In this document: positions 37,241-48,080 of the stretch, one piece after another
Position numbering within the stretch: the first letter of the stretch is position 1
Layout of the letters: every line of letters starts with the position of its first letter
NCBI RefSeq assembly: GCF_027744825.2
Contig: NC_071348.1
Location: forward strand, 19,687,563 to 19,751,562
Length of the DNA: 64,000 nt
Source of the DNA: Synchiropus splendidus
Lineage: Eukaryota; Chordata; Actinopteri; Syngnathiformes; Callionymidae
Reading direction: 5' to 3'
Position numbers and translations under genes: made by a program
The notes under the pieces: model-generated
Databases searched by the model: none
Seen by the model: the letters and a program-made list of their open reading frames with translations, nothing else
What the model was told of the DNA's origin: nothing

Positions 37241-38556
37241 GATTTGGTGTTCAACTACTAGAAAGACCCTTTTTGCTATAGTGGGACGTGAAAATTTCAT
37301 GTTCTGAAGCTTCCCTGCAAAGTTATGGCACAATGCCGAAAACGCGTTTTCAGCCTGAGATAAGGTGGGTTCCGGAACGCCAAACATAAAAATGTTGATA
37401 ACTTTCGAAAAACACTTCAGACAGCTTAGATTTGATGTTCAACTACTAGAAAGACCCTTTCTGCTATCGTGGGACCTGAAATTTTCATGTTCTGAAGCTT
37501 CCCAGCAAAGTTATGGCACAATGCCGAAAACGCGTTTTCAGCCAGAGATAAGGTGGGTTCCGGAACGCCAAACATAAAAATGTTGATAACTTTGGAAAAA
37601 CACTTCAGACAGCTTAGATTTGATGTGCAACTACTAGAAAGACCCTTTCTGCTATAGTGGGAGGTGAACGTTTCATGTTCTGAAGCTTCCCTGAGAAGTT
37701 ATGGCACAATGCAGAAAACGCGTTTTCAGCTTGTGATAACGTGGGTTCCGGAACGCCAAACATAAAAATGTTGATAACTTTCGAAAAACACTTCAGACAG
37801 CTTAGATTTGATGTGCAAATACTAGAAAGACCCTTTCTGCTATAGTGGGACGTGAAAATTTCATGTTCTGAAGGTTCCCTGCAAAGTTATGGGACAATGC
37901 AGAAAACGATTTTTCGTCCTGAGATAAGGTCGATTCCGGAACGCCAAACATAAAAATGTTGATAACTTTCGAAAGACACTTCAGACAGCTTAGATTTGAT
38001 GTGCAACTACTAGAAAGACCCTTTCTGCTATAGTGGGACCTGAAAATTTCATGTTCTGAAGCTTCCCTGCAAAGTTATGGCACAATGCCGAAAACGCGTT
38101 TTCAGCCTGAGATAAGGTGGGTTCCGGAACGCCAAACTTAAAAATGTTAATAATTTTGGAAAAACACTTCAGACAGCTTAGATTTGAAGTGCAACTACTA
38201 GAAAGACCCTTTCTGCTATAGTGGGAGGTGAACATTTCATGTTCTGAAGCTTCCCTGCAAAGTTATGGCACAATGCAGAAAACGCCTTTTCAGCCTGAGA
38301 TAAGGTTGATTCCCGAACGCCAAACATGAAAATGTTCATAACTTTGGAAAAACACTTCAGACAGCTTACATTTGATATGCAACTACAAGAAAGACCCTTT
38401 CTGCTATAGTGGGAGGTGAACATTTCATGTTCTGAAGCTTCCCTGCAAAGTTATGGCACAATGCGTAAAACGCGTTTTCAGCCTGAGATAAGGTTGATTC
38501 CCCAACGCCAAACATGAAAATGTTCATAACTTTCGAAAAACACTTCAGACAGCTTA
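37241..38556 (+). repeat. 1,316-bp (7-monomer) higher-order unit, copy 1
   Basis: Starts at GATTTGGTGTTCAAC and includes the TTCAGCTTGTGATAACG, CGATTTTTCGTCC and CATGAAAATGTTCAT units. The next copy begins exactly 1,316 bp on with the same GATTTGGTGTTCAAC. Confidence 0.92.
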
Positions 38557-39855
38557 GATTTGGTGTTCAACTACTAGAAAGACCCTTTTTGCTATAGTGG
38601 GACGTGAAAATTTCATGTTCTGAAGCTTCCCTGCAAAGTTATGGCACAATGCCGAAAACGCGTTTTCAGCCTGAGATAAGGTGGGTTCCGGAACGCCAAA
38701 CATAAAAATGTTGATAACTTTCAAAAAACACTTCAGACAGCTTAGATTTGATGTTCAACTACTAGAAAGACCCTTTCTGCTATCGTGGGACCTGAAATTT
38801 TCATGTTCTGAAGCTTCCCAGCAAAGTTATGGCACAATGCCGAAAACGCGTTTTCAGCCAGAGATAAGGTGGGTTCCGGAACGCCAAACATAAAAATGTT
38901 GATAACTTTGGAAAAACACTTCAGACAGCTTAGATTTGATGTGCAACTACTAGAAAGACCCTTTCTGCTATAGTGGGAGGTGAACTTTTCATGTTCTGAA
39001 GCTTCCCTGAGAAGTTATGGCACAATGCAGAAAACGCATTTTCAGCTTGTGATAACGTGGGTTCCGGAACGCCAAACTTAAAAATGTTGATAACTTTCGA
39101 AAAACACTTCAGACAGCTTAGATTTGATGTGCAAATACTAGAAAGACCCTTTCTGCTATAGTGGGACGTGAAAATGTCATGTTCTGAAGGTTCCCTGCAA
39201 AGTTATGGGACAATGCAGAAAACGATTTTTCATCCTGAGATAAGGTCGATTCCGGAACGCCAAACATAAAAATGTTGATAACTTTCGAAAGACACTTCAG
39301 ACAGCTTAGATTTGATGTGCAACTACTAGAAAGACCCTTTCTGCTATAGTGGGACCTGAAAATTTCATGTTCTGAAGCTTCCCTGCAAAGTTATGGCACA
39401 ATGCCGAAAACGCGTTTTCAGCCTGAGATAAGGTGGGTTCCGGAACGCCAAACTTAAAAATGTTGATAATTTTGGAAAAACACTTCAGACAGCTTAGATT
39501 TGAAGTGCAACTACTAGAAAGACCCTTTCTGCTATAGTGGGAGGTGAACATTTCATGTTCTGAAGCTTCCCTGCAAAGTTATGGCACAATGCAGAAAACG
39601 CCTTTTCAGCCTGAGATAAGGTTGATTCCCGAACGCCAAACATGAAAATGTTCATAACTTTGGAAAAACACTTCAGACAGCTTACATTTGATGTGCAACT
39701 ACAAGAAAGACCCTTTCTGCTATAGTGGGAGGTGAACATTTCATGTTCTGAAGCTTCCCTGCAAAGTTATGGCACAATGCGTAAAACGCGTTTTCAGCCT
39801 GAGATAAGGTTGATTCCCCAACGCCAAACATGAAAATGTTCATAACTTTGGAAAA
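38557..39855 (+). repeat. 1,316-bp higher-order unit, copy 2
   Basis: Near-identical to copy 1; the changes I noted include TTTCGAAAAAC to TTTCAAAAAAC, GAACGTTTC to GAACTTTTC, CGCGTTTTC to CGCATTTTC and TTCGTCC to TTCATCC. Two of these remove CpGs. It diverges in its last unit, near 39,855. Confidence 0.9.
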
Positions 39856-42800
39856 ACACATCAGACAGCTTAGATTTGATCTGCAACTACTAGAAAGACC
39901 ATTTTTGCTATAGTGGGAGGTTAAATTTTCATGTTCAGAAGCTTCCATGCAAAGTTATGGCACAATGCAGACAACGCGTTTTCAGCCTGAGATAAGGCGG
40001 GTTCCGGAACGCCAAACGTAAAAATGTTGATAACTTTTGAAAAACATTTCAGACAGCTTAGATATGATGTGCAACTACTAGAAAGACCCTTTCAGCTGTA
40101 GTGGGAGGTGAAAATTTCATGTTCTGAAGATTCCCTGCAAAGTTATGGCACAATGCAGGAAAAGCGTTTTCAGCCAGAGATAAGGTCGATTCAGGAACAC
40201 CAAACATAAAAATGTTGAAAACTTTCAAAAAACACTTCAGACAGCTTAGATTTGATGTGCAAATACTAGAAAGACCCTTTCTGCTATAGTGGGACGTGAA
40301 AATGTCATGTTCTGAAGCTTCCCTGCAAAGTTATGGGACAATGCAGAAAACGATTTTTCATCCTGAGATAAGGTGGGTTCCGGAACGCCAAACATAAAAA
40401 TGTTGATAACGTTCGAAAAACACTTCAGACAGCATAGATTTGATGTGCAACTACTAGAAAGACCCTTTCTGCTATAGTGGGACCTGAAAATTTCATGTTC
40501 TGAAGCTTCCCTGCAAAGTTATGGCACAATGCAGAAAACGCGTTTTCAGCTTGTGATAACGTGGGTTCTGGAACGCCAAACATAAAAATGTTGATAACTT
40601 TCGAAAAACACTTCAGACAACTTAGATTTGATGTGCAAATACTAGAAAGACCCTTTCTGCGATAGTGGGACGTGAAAATTTCATGTTCTGAAGCTTCCCT
40701 GCAAAGTTATGGGACAATGCAGAAAACGATTTTTCATCCTGAGATAAGGTCGATTCCGGAACGCCAAACAGAAAAATGTTGATAACTTTGGAAAAACACT
40801 TCAGACAGCTTAGATTTGATGTGCAACTACTAGAAAGACCCTTTCTGCTATAGTGGGACGTGAAAATTTCATGTTCTGAAGCTTCCCAGCAAAGTTATGG
40901 CACAATGCCGAAAACGCGTTTTCAGCCTGAGATAAGGTGGGTTCCGGAACGCCAAACATAAAAATGTTGATAACTTTCGAAAAACACTTCAGACAGCTTA
41001 GATTTGATGTGCAAATACTAGAAAGACCCTTTCTGCGATAGTGGGACGTGAAAATTTCATGTTCTGAAGCTTCCTTGCAAAGTTATGGGACAATGCAGAA
41101 AACGATTTTTCATCCTGAGATAAGGTCGATTCCGGAACGCCAAACATAAAAATGTTGATAACTTTCGAAAAACACTTCAGACAGCTTAGATTTGATGTGC
41201 AAATACTAGAAAGACCCTTTCTGATATAGTGGGACGTGAAAATTTCATGTTCTGAAGCTTCCCTGCAAAGTTATGGGACAATGCAGAAAACGATTTTTCA
41301 TCCTGAGATAAGGTCGATTCCGGAACGCCAAACATAAAAATGTTGATAACTTTGGAAAAACACTTCAGGCAGCTTAGATTTGATGTGCAACTATTAGAAA
41401 GACCCTTTCTGCTTTCGTGGGACGTGAAATTTTCATGTTCTGAAGCTTCCCAGCAAAGTTATGGCACAATGCTGGAAACGCGTTTTCAGCCAGAGATAAG
41501 GTGGGTTCCGGAACGCCAAACATAAAAATGTTGATAACTTTGGAAAAACACTTCAGACAGCTTAGATTTGATGTGCAACTACTAGAAAGACCCTTTCTGC
41601 TATAGTGGGAGGTGAACATTTCATATTCTGAAGCTTCCCTGCAAAGTTATGGCACAATGCGTAAAACGCGTTTTCAGCCTGAGATAAGGTCGATTCCGGA
41701 ACGCCAAACATAAAAATGTTGATAACTTTGGAAAAACACATCAGACAGCTTAGATTTGATCTGCAACTACTAGAAAGACCATTTCTGCTATAGTGGGAGG
41801 TTAAATTTTCATGTTCAGAAGCTTCCATGCAAAGTTATGGCACAATGCAGACAACGCGTTTTCAGCCAGAGATAAGGTGGGTTCCGGAACGCCAAACGTA
41901 AAAATGTTGATAACTTTGGAAAAACATTTCAGACAGCTTAGATATGATGTGCAACTACTAGAAAGACCCTTTCTGCTGTAGTGGGAGGTGAAAATTTCAT
42001 GTTCTGAAGATTCCCTGCAAAGTTATGGCACAATGCAGGAAACGCGTTTTCAGCCTGAGATAAGGTCGATTCAGGAACACCAAACATAAAAATGTTGATA
42101 ACTTTCGAAAAGCACTTCAGACAGCTTAGATTTCATGTGCAACTACGAGAAAGACCCTTTCTGCTATAGTGGGACCTGAAAATTTCATGTTCTGAAGCTT
42201 CCCTGCAAAGTTATGGCACAATGCCGAAAACGCGTTTTCAGCTTGAGATAAGGTGGGTTCCGGAACGCCAAACATAAAAATGTTGATAACTTTCGAAAAA
42301 CACTTCAGACAGCTTAGATTTGATGTGCAACTACTAGAAAGACCCTTTCTGCTATAGTGGGACCTGAAAACTTCATGTTCTGAAGCTTCCCTGCAAAGTT
42401 ATGGCACAATGCAGAAAACGCCTTTTCAGCCTGAGATAAGGTTGATTCCCGAACGCCAAACATGAAAATGTTCATGACTTTGGAAGAACATTTCAGACAG
42501 CTTACATTTGATGTGCAACTACTAGAAAGACCCTTTCTGCTATAGTGGGAGGTGAACATTTCATGTTCTGAAGCTTCCCTGCAAACTTATGGCACAATGC
42601 GTAAAACGCGTTTTCAGCCTGAGATAAGGTCGATTCCAGAACGCCAAACATAAAAATGTTGATAACTTTGGAAAAACACTTCAGACAGCTTAGATTTGAT
42701 CTGCAACTACTAGAAAGACCCTTTCTGCTACAGTGGGACGTGAAAATGTCATGTTCTGAAGCTTCCCTGCAAAGTTATGGGACAATGCAGAAAACGATTT

Positions 42801-45130
42801 TTCATCCTGAGATAAGGTCGATTCCGGAACGCCAAACATAAAAATGTTGATAACTTTGGAAAAACACTTCAGACAGCTTAGATTTGATGTGCAACTACTA
42901 GAAACACCCTTTCTGCTATAGTGGGAGGTGAAAATTTCATGTTCTGAAGCTTCCCTGCAAAGTTATGGCACAATGCAGAAAACACCTTTTCAGCCTGAGA
43001 TAAGGTTGATTCCCGAACGCCAAACATGAAAATGTTGAAAACTTTCAAAAAACACTTCAGACAGCTTAGATTTGATGTGCAAATACTAGAAAGACCCTTT
43101 CTGCTATAGTGGGACGTGAAAATGTCATGTTCTGAAGCTTCCCTGCAAAGTTATGGGACAATGCAGAAAACGATTTTTCATCCTGAGATAAGGTCGATTC
43201 CGGAACGCCAAACATAAAAATTTGATAACTTTCGAAAAGCACTTCAGACAGCTTAGATTTCATGTGCAACTACTAGAAAGACCCTTTCTGCTATAGTGGG
43301 ACCTGAAAATTTCATGTTCTGAAGCTTCCCTGCAAAGTTATGGCACAATGCCGAAAACCCGTTTTCAGCCTGAGATAAGGTGGGTTCCGGAACGCCAAAC
43401 ATAAAAATGTTGATAATTGTGGAAAAACACTTCACACAGCTTAGATTTGATGTGCAACTACTAGAAATACCCTTTCTACTATAGTGGGAGGTGAAAATTT
43501 CATGTTCTGAAGCTTCCCTGCAAAGTTATGGCACAATGCGTAAACCGCGTTTTCAGCCTGAGATAAGTTCGATTCCGGAACGCCAAACATAAAAATGTTG
43601 ATAACTTTGGAAAAACACTTCAGACAGCTTAGATTTGATGTGCAACTACTAGAAAGACCCTTTCTGCTATAGTGGGAGGTGAAAATTTCATGTTCTGAAG
43701 CTTCCCAGCAAAGTTATGGCACAATGCAGAAAACGCCTTTTCAGCCTGAGATAAGGTTGATTCCCGAACGCCAAACATGAAAATGTTCATAACTTTGGAA
43801 GAACACTTCAGACAGCTTACATTTGATGTGCAACTACTAGAAAGACCCTTTCTGCTATAGTGGGAGGTGAACATTTCATGTTCTGAAGCTTCCCTGCAAA
43901 GTTATGGCACAATGCGTAGAACGCGTTTTCAGCCTGAGATAAGGTCGATTCCAGAACGCCAAACATAAAAATGTTGATAACTTTGGAAAAACAAATCAGA
44001 CAGCTTAGATTTGATCTGCAACTACGAGAAAGACCATTTCTGCTATAGTGGGAGGTTAAATTTTCATGTTCCGAAGCTTCCCTGCAAAGTTATGGCATAA
44101 TGCAGAAAAGGCGTTTTCAGCCTGAGATAAGGTTGATTCTGGAACGATAAACATAAAAATGTTCATAACTTTGGAAAAACACTTCAGACAGCTTACATTT
44201 GATGTGCAACTTCTAGAAAAACCTTTTCTGCTATAGTGGGAGGTGAACATTTCATGTTCTGAAGCTTCCCTGCAAAGTTATGGCACAATGCAGAAAATGC
44301 GTTTTCAGCTTGTGATAACGTGGGTTCCGGAACGCCAAACATAAAAATGTTGATAACTTTCGAAAAACACTTCAGACAGCTTAGATTTGATCTGCAACTA
44401 CTAGAAAGAGCATTTCTGCTTTCGTGGGACGTGAAATTTTCATGTTCGGAAGCTTCCATGCAAAGTTATGGCACAATGCAGACAACGCGTTTTCAGCCTG
44501 AGATAAGGTCGATTCTGGAACGCCATACGTAAAAATGTTGATAACTTTGGAAAAACATTTCAGACAGCTTAGATATGATGTGCAACTACTAGAAAGACCC
44601 TTTCTGCTGTAGTGGGAGGTGAAAATTTCATGTTCTGAAGATTCCCTGCAAAGTTATGGCACAATGCAGGAAACGCGTTTTCAGCCTGAGATAAGGTCGA
44701 TTCCGGAACGCCAAACATAAAAATGTTGATAACTTTCGAAAAGCACTTCAGACAGCTTAGATTTCATGTGCAACTACTAGAAAGACCCTTTCTGCGATAG
44801 TGGGACCTGAAAATTTCATGTTCTGAAGCTTCCCTTCAAAGTTATGGCACAATGCCGAAAACGCGTTTTCAGCCTGAGATAAGGTGGGTTCCGGAACGCC
44901 AAACATAAAAATGTTGATAATTGTGGAAAAACACTTCACACAGCTTAGATTTGATGTGCAACTACTAGAAAGACCCTTTCTGCTATAGTGGGAGGTGAAC
45001 ATTTCATGTTCTGAAGCTTCGCTGCGAAGTTATGGCACAATGCGTAAAACGCGTTTTCAGCCTAAGATAAGGTCGATTCCGGAACGCCAAACATAAAAAT
45101 GTTGATAACTTTGGAAAAACACATCAGACA
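39856..45130 (+). repeat. Satellite with repeated CGATTTTTCATCC and GGGACCTG units
   Basis: Consists of 188-bp units in which GGGACGTGAAAAT, GGGACCTGAAAAT and CGATTTTTCATCC types recur at short multiples of the monomer (40,350; 40,726; 41,104; 41,290; 42,792; 43,168). The pair 42,314-42,559 and 43,629-43,874 is offset by 1,315 bp, echoing the seven-unit period to the left. Confidence 0.8.
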
Positions 45131-45841
45131 GCTTAGATTTGATATGCAACTACTAGAAAGACCCTTTCTGCTGTAGTGGGAGGTGAAAATTTCATGTTCT
45201 GAAGATTCCTTGCAAAGTTATGGCACAATGCAGGAGACACGTTTTCAGCCTGAGATAAGGTGGGTTCCGGAACGCCAAACATAAAAATGTTGATAACTTT
45301 GGAACAACACTTCAGACAGCTTAGATTTAATGTGCAACTACTAAAAATACCCTTTCTGCTATAGTGGGAGGTGAAAATTTCATGTTCTGAAGCTTCCCTG
45401 AGAAGTTATGGCACAATGCGCAAAACGCGTTTTCAGCCTGAGATAAGGTCGATTCCGGAACGCCAAACATAAAAATGTTGATAACTTTGGAAAAACACTT
45501 CAGACAGCTTAGATTTGATGTGCAACTACTAGAAACACCCTTTCTGCTATAGTGGGAGGTGAAAATTTCATGTTCTGAAGCTTCCCTGCAAAGTTATGGC
45601 ACAATGCAGGAAACACCTTTTCAGCCTGAGATAAGGTTGATTCCCGAACGCCAAACATGAAAATGTTGACAACTTTCGAAAAACACTTCAGACAGCTTAG
45701 ATTTCATGTGCAACTACTAGAAAGACCCTTTCTGCTATAGTGGGACCTGAAAATTTCATGTTCTGAAGCTTCCCTGCAAAGTTATGGCACAATGCCGAAA
45801 ACGCGTTTTCAGCCTGAGATAAGGTGGGTTCCGGAACGCCA

Positions 45842-45855
45842 AACATAAAAATGTT
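45842..45855. other. Short inverted repeat at unit positions 1-14
   Basis: AACAT and ATGTT form a perfect 5-bp stem around four A residues. It is present in most units of the window. In some units (for example near 1,000 and 1,929) the left arm has mutated, and at 51,481 a 9-bp deletion removes it. Confidence 0.8.
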
Positions 45856-45906
45856 GATAATTTTGGAAAAACACTTCAGACAGCTTAGATTTGATGTGCA
45901 ACTACT

Positions 45907-45921
45907 AGAAAGACCCTTTCT
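45907..45921. other. Short hairpin at unit positions 66-80
   Basis: AGAAAG and CTTTCT form a perfect 6-bp stem with loop ACC. It recurs in the great majority of units. It is absent from the 152-bp unit at 19,199 and broken by the 10-bp deletion in the 178-bp units at 1,187, 2,116 and 6,993. Loop or stem variants such as CTTTT and GAATAACCC mark subfamilies. Confidence 0.8.
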
Positions 45922-45952
45922 GCTATAGTGGGAGGTGAACATTTCATGTTCT

Positions 45953-45960
45953 GAAGCTTC
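45953..45960. other. GAAGCTTC palindrome (HindIII site) at unit positions 112-119
   Basis: A perfect 8-bp palindrome containing AAGCTT is kept in most monomers. A HindIII digest should give a ladder with about 188-bp steps. Variants (GAAGCGTC, GAAGATTC, GGAACTTC) mark particular subfamilies and lose the site. Confidence 0.85.
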
Positions 45961-45984
45961 CCTGCAAAGTTATGGCACAATGCA

Positions 45985-45998
45985 GAAAACGCGTTTTC
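45985..45998. other. GAAAACGCGTTTTC 14-bp perfect palindrome at unit positions 144-157
   Basis: This is the longest exact palindrome in the unit and contains ACGCGT. Beyond one A/A mismatch on each side the dyad extends to 18 bp or more. It holds two overlapping CpGs (CGCG), whose common variants are CACG, TGCG and CGTG. A separate subfamily replaces the right half with CGATTTTTC, which destroys the palindrome. It is the best candidate for a dimeric protein site or cruciform within the monomer, but no bound factor can be named from sequence. Confidence 0.85.
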
Positions 45999-46015
45999 AG
46001 CTTGAGATAAGGTGG

Positions 46016-46025
46016 GTTCCGGAAC
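46016..46025. other. GTTCCGGAAC 10-bp palindrome at unit positions 175-184
   Basis: A perfect palindrome centred on CCGG occurs in units with the GTGGGTTCC haplotype. In units with the GTCGATTCC haplotype it shrinks to the 8-bp TTCCGGAA. The central CpG often appears as CCAGAA or CTGGAA, the two transition products. Confidence 0.8.
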
Positions 46026-48080
46026 GCCAAACATAAAAATGTTGATAACTTTGGAAAAACACTTCAGACAGCTTAGATTTGATGTGCAACTACTAGAAAG
46101 ACCCTTTCTGCTATAGTGGGAGGTGAACATTTCATGTTCTGAAGCTTCCCTTAGAAGTTATGGCACAATGCAGAAAACGCGTTTTCAGCTTGAGATAAGG
46201 TGCGTTCCGGAACGCCAAACATAAAAATGTTGATAACTTTGGAACAACACTTCAGACAGCTTAGATTTGATGTGCAACTACTAGAAACACCCTTTCAGCT
46301 ATAGTGGGAGGTGAAAATTTCATGTTCTGAAGCTTCCCTGCAAAGTTATGGCACAATGCAGGAGACACGTTTTCAGCCTGAGATAAGGTGGGTTCCGGAA
46401 CGCCAAACATAAAAATGTTGATAACTTTGGAACAACACTTCAGACAGCTTAGATTTAATGTGCAACTACTAGAAATACCCTTTCTGCTATAGTGGGAGGT
46501 GAAAATTTCATGTTCTCAAGCTTCCCTGAGAAGTTATGGCACAATGCGCAAAACGCGTTTTCAGCCTGAGATAAGGTCGATTCCGGAACGCCAAACATAA
46601 AAATGTTGATAACTTTGGAAAAACACTTCAGACAGCTTAGATTTGATGTGCAACTACTAGAAACACCCTTTCTGCTATAGTGGGAGGTGAAAATTTCATG
46701 TTCTGAAGCTTCCCTGCAAAGTTATGGCACAATGCAGAAAACACCTTTTCAGCCTGAGATAAAGTTGATTCCCGAACGCCAAACATGAAAATGTTGACAA
46801 CTTTCGAAAAACACTTCAGACAGCTTAGATTTCATGTGCAACTACTAGAAAGACCCTTTCTGCTATAGTGGGACCTGAAAATTTCATGTTCTGAAGCTTC
46901 CCTGCAAAGTTATGGCACAATGCCGAAAACGCGTTTTCAGCCTGAGATAAGGTGGGTTCCGGAACGCCAAACATAAAAATGTTGATAACTTTGGAAGAAC
47001 ACTTCAGACAGCTTAGATTTGATGTGCAACTACTAGAAAGACCCTTTCTGCTATAGTGGGAGGTGAACATTTCATGTTCTGAAGCTTCCCTTAGAAGTTA
47101 TGGCACAATGCAGAAAACGCGTTTTCAGCTTGAGATAAGGTGGGTTCCGGAACGCCAAACATAAAAATGTTGATAACTTTGGAACAACACTTCAGACAGC
47201 TTAGATTTGATGTGCAACTACTAGAAACACCCTTTCAGCTATAGTGGGAGGTGAAAATTTCATGTTCTGAAGCTTCCCTGCAAAGTTATGGCACAATGCA
47301 GAAAACACCTTTTCAGCTTGATATAAGGTTGATTCCCGAACGATAAAAATAAAAATGTTCATAACTTTGGAAAAACACTTCAGACAGCTTACATTTGATG
47401 TGCAACTTCTAGAAAGACCTTTTCTGCTATAGTGGGAGGTGAACATTTCATGTTCTGAAGCTTCCCTGAAAAGTTATGGCACAATGCGTAAAACGCGTTT
47501 TCAGCCTGAGATAAGGTCGATTCCGGAACGCCAATCGTAAAAATGTTGATAACTTTGGAAAAACACTTCAGACAGCTTAGATTTGATGTGCAACTACTAG
47601 AGAGACCCTTTCTGCTATAATGGGATGTGAACATTTCATGTTCTGAAGCTTCCCTGCAAAGTTATGGCACAATGCAGACAATCCGTTTTCAGCCTGAGAT
47701 AAGGTCGATTCAGGAACGCCAAACATAAAAATGTTGATAACTTTCGAAAAACACTTCTGACAGCTTAGATTTGATGTGCAACTACTAGAAAGACCCTTTC
47801 TGCTATAGTGGGAGGTGAACATTTCATGTTCTGAAGCTTCCCTGCAAAGTTATGGCACAATGCAGAAAACGTGTTTTCAGCTTGAGATAAGGTCGATTCC
47901 GGAACGCCAAACATAAAAATGTTGATAACCTTGGAAAAAAACTTCAGACAGCTTAGATTTGATGTGCAACTACTAGAAAGACCCTTTCGGCTATTGTGGG
48001 AGGTGAAAATTTCAATGTCCTGAAGCTTCCCTGCAAAGTTATGGCACAATGAAGAAAACGCGTGTTCAGCCTGAGATAAG

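Larger units (their letters stand above)
45842..46029 (+). repeat. Representative satellite monomer (188 bp)
   Basis: This copy differs from my by-eye consensus at about three bases and can serve as the type unit, phased to start at AACAT. In order it holds: a hairpin (unit positions 1-14), an A-tract (26-30), a second hairpin (66-80), CTATAG followed by GTGGGAGGTG (83-96), an A/T tract before TTTCATG (97-107), a HindIII-type palindrome (112-119), TATGGCACAATGC (130-142), a CGCG-centred 14-bp palindrome (144-157), GAGATAAGG (163-171) and a CCGG-centred palindrome (175-184). All four consensus CpGs fall between unit positions 149 and 186; the rest of the unit has none. The start phase is arbitrary. 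Confidence 0.95.
45131..48080 (+). repeat. 1,128-bp (6-monomer) spaced duplication zone
   Basis: The CATGAAAATGTTGACAAC unit and its GGGACCTG successor at 45,655-45,942 recur at 46,783-47,070, an offset of 1,128 bp. Adjacent GCTTCCCTTAGAAG and GCAGGAGACACG units are shared with 35.7-36.5 kb. Confidence 0.8.

Noticed and set aside
43530..43580. RNA polymerase III split promoter (A-box-like TGGCACAATGC and B-box-like AGTTCGATTCC)
   Set aside because: The match is tempting in GTCGATT and GTTCGATT units, with 37 bp between box starts. However, the A box lacks its final G, most units have GTGGGTTCC, no tRNA-like stems can be drawn around the boxes, and a TTTT terminator lies between them.
45921..45935. 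TATA-like or bacterial -10-like CTATAGTGGG or CTATAATGGG as a promoter
   Set aside because: The motif is in nearly every unit, has no consistent partner element and leads to no gene.
45842..46029. Alpha-satellite relationship, because of TTTGGAAAAACAC
   Set aside because: Only this short stretch resembles the primate 171-bp repeat. The period and the rest of the unit differ, so it is chance or composition.
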